Positions 7,466 to 8,393 of a stretch of 8,393 nucleotides of DNA are shown in pieces (the stretch's first letter is position 1; the number at the start of each line of letters is the position of its first letter). Source of the DNA: JAYTQQ01 sp043746635. Its GTDB lineage: Bacteria > Bdellovibrionota > Bdellovibrionia > Bdellovibrionales > JAMPXM01. The position numbers were made by a program, and so were the translations under genes. The stretch is from NCBI GenBank assembly GCA_043746635.1, contig JAYTQQ010000013.1, forward strand, positions 1 to 8,393, in the 5' to 3' direction. The notes beneath the pieces were generated by a model, which saw only the letters and a program-made list of their open reading frames with translations, had not been told where the DNA came from and did no database searches.

Positions 7466-7496
7466 AGAATCTATCCATCAATGAGAGATAGGTTCT
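7466..7496. terminator. Hairpin between convergent rodA and trxA, possible weak or bidirectional terminator
   Basis: AGAATCTATC (7466-7475) pairs with GATAGGTTCT (7487-7496) across an 11-base loop, giving a 10-bp stem with one mispair or G-U pair depending on strand. It is flanked outside by AATTTTT (7451-7457) and AAAAATT (7502-7508), which could extend the fold. A canonical U-tract directly after the stem is lacking in both directions, so intrinsic termination is uncertain. Its place between two convergent stops (7464 and 7507) is what makes it likely to matter. Confidence 0.4.
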
Positions 7497-7506
7497 TGTT
7501 AAAAAA

Positions 7507-7833
7507 TTAGAAGTGTTTGCTGATGACGCTGACGATATTATCTTTCGGATGATTACCGACGATTTGCTCGACCTGTTTTCCACCTTTAAATAAAATCATC
7601 GTTGGAATACCGCGAACGCCATAAGTCGCAGGCACGCCTTGGTTTTCGTCGACGTTCACTTTAATGATTTTTACTTTTCCAGAAAATTCAGTTGCGATTT
7701 CTTCAAGCTTTGGAGCCAGGGCTTTACAAGGTCCGCACCATTCCGCCCAAAAGTCGACGAGAACTGGAGTGTCTGATTTTAAAACATCTTTTTCAAAATT
7801 ATCATCTGTCGTTACAAAAGTATTGGTACTCAC
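7507..7833 (-). CDS. trxA: Thioredoxin
   Basis: A 108-residue single-domain thioredoxin of standard length, a cytosolic dithiol-disulfide reductase with no signal peptide. The active site WCGPC is at 32-36 (redox Cys33 and Cys36). The buried acid Asp27 in VDFWAEW and the cis-proline Pro77 in RGIPTMILF are both present, along with KVNVDENQ and GVRGIPT signatures. The start is GTG at 7833, backed by a perfect AGGAGG at 7838-7843, four bases upstream. It converges on rodA, with 42 bp between the stops. A TATGAT-like -10 can be seen upstream, but no good -35 partner, so the promoter is not called. It is reduced by thioredoxin reductase in other bacteria; that gene is not in the window. Confidence 0.97.
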   Translation of the reverse strand: MSTNTFVTTDDNFEKDVLKSDTPVLVDFWAEWCGPCKALAPKLEEIATEFSGKVKIIKVNVDENQGVPATYGVRGIPTMILFKGGKQVEQIVGNHPKDNIVSVISKHF

Positions 7834-7942
7834 GGGTCCTCCTGATGACTGTTAACGGTATCATAACTGATTTTAGCCTTCGAGTACAGCGTAAGGTCGC
7901 GCACGGCCCAATAGCCAACAAATTCGACACTTTTACAAAGAA

Positions 7943-7960
7943 TTGAACTGATTGGTTCAA
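7943..7960. promoter_or_regulatory. Dyad in the trxA/response-regulator intergenic region, possible operator
   Basis: Perfect 6-bp inverted repeat TTGAAC-N6-GTTCAA within the 239-bp divergent gap (7834-8072). Its right arm overlaps a possible rightward promoter. It is small enough to occur by chance, and no regulator is identified. Confidence 0.3.
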
Positions 7961-7980
7961 AAGACACGCTGAGCTAAAAC
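7952..7980 (+). promoter_or_regulatory. Weak candidate promoter for the response-regulator gene
   Basis: TTGGTT (7952-7957), 17-bp spacer, TAAAAC (7975-7980). The spacing is ideal but the hexamers are only moderate matches. It would give a leader of about 85-90 bases before the ATG at 8073, and it overlaps the dyad at 7943-7960. Confidence 0.3.
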
Positions 7981-8072
7981 TCTACAAGTTCTCTCGTTCT
8001 ACGGCGCCAGACCTCGGTCTAAATAGGCTCAAAGTCCTCACCCATCGGCGACTTTCTTCCGACAAGAACGAC

Positions 8073-8393
8073 ATGGATAGATCGGAATTTAACATATTAA
8101 TCGTTGAAGATGACCCGACCCTTGGCAAGGCCATTTCTGAAGTCATTAAACGTGATGGATTCACGCCGATTCTGACGACCAAACCCGCCGACGCGATCTC
8201 TCAGATGAAACTTCAAACGATCCATCTCGCGATCGTTGATTGCATGCTCCCTAAAATGAATGGCCGTGATCTCGCGGTAAAACTTCGTGCCGATAGCGGT
8301 GGGGATATTCCGGTCATTTTAATGAGCGGCATTTATAAAGATAAAGGCTACATAAAAGAATCGATGCAACAGACCGGTGCGTTCGCCTATTTG
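8073..8393 (+). CDS. Response regulator receiver-domain protein, N-terminal part, runs off right edge
   Basis: Open frame of 107 codons from ATG 8073 to the window end, with no stop. It is a CheY-like receiver: ILIVEDDP (8-15) gives acidic-pocket residues Glu12/Asp13, phosphoacceptor Asp56 lies in AIVDCMLPKMNG, and switch Ser85 lies in VILMSGIYK. The conserved Lys (KP motif) should follow just past the edge after GAFAYL. The domain is therefore phosphorylation-competent as far as seen, but the output domain, and so its function, is unknown. MSGIYKDKGY around the switch residue resembles receivers I associate with deltaproteobacterial signalling proteins; this is a recollection, not a search. 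The ribosome site is weak (an AAGAA at 8064-8068). The protein could be a stand-alone receiver or have a C-terminal DNA-binding, PilZ or DUF4388-type domain. Confidence 0.88.
   Translation, partial: MDRSEFNILIVEDDPTLGKAISEVIKRDGFTPILTTKPADAISQMKLQTIHLAIVDCMLPKMNGRDLAVKLRADSGGDIPVILMSGIYKDKGYIKESMQQTGAFAYL

Noticed and set aside
8009..8020. Small hairpin AGAC-CTCG-GTCT in the response-regulator leader
   Set aside because: Only four base pairs, no T run, no known leader motif; likely chance.
1..8393. CRISPR array, tRNA/rRNA genes, insertion sequence or phage remnant
   Set aside because: No regularly spaced repeats, cloverleaf-like segments, transposase motifs or terminal inverted repeats were seen; the window is almost fully occupied by conserved genes.

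Overview
The window looks like a piece of a Gram-negative chromosome of moderate GC content. It encodes an inner-membrane-anchored periplasmic foldase, an elongation (rod-shape) cell-wall operon, a secreted protease and a thioredoxin. The style of the subtilase and of the truncated response regulator (MSGIYK near its end) reminds me of Bdellovibrio and other former deltaproteobacteria. That placement is inference from protein flavour only. All major genes are intact except the two cut by the window edges.

Layout. Positions 1-840 (minus) hold the N-terminal 280 residues of a secreted subtilisin-family protease that runs off the left edge. Upstream of it a clear intrinsic terminator (965-991, minus) ends a PpiD-like peptidyl-prolyl isomerase gene (1019-2626, minus). 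From 2627 to 2793 a compact divergent regulatory region carries two back-to-back sigma-70-like promoters. One drives the isomerase leftward; the other drives mreC-mreD-mrdA(PBP2)-rodA rightward (2794-7464). The four genes of that operon overlap or abut at each junction (1-4 nt), so they are almost certainly co-transcribed and translationally coupled. A convergent thioredoxin gene (7507-7833, minus) follows. After a 239-bp divergent intergenic region, the first 107 residues of a response-regulator receiver domain run off the right edge (8073-8393, plus).

How the genes work together. MreC and MreD are the membrane scaffold of the elongasome, RodA is the SEDS glycan polymerase and PBP2 its transpeptidase partner. 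Together they build the lateral peptidoglycan wall. mreB is not next to mreC: its usual place is taken by the divergent isomerase gene. The isomerase probably folds or releases proteins emerging from the Sec translocon, so it sits functionally close to envelope assembly. I see no sign of a mobile element, CRISPR array, RNA gene or clear foreign island. The window is mostly conserved core genome; the points of interest are in regulatory layout, start-codon use and a few residue-level details.
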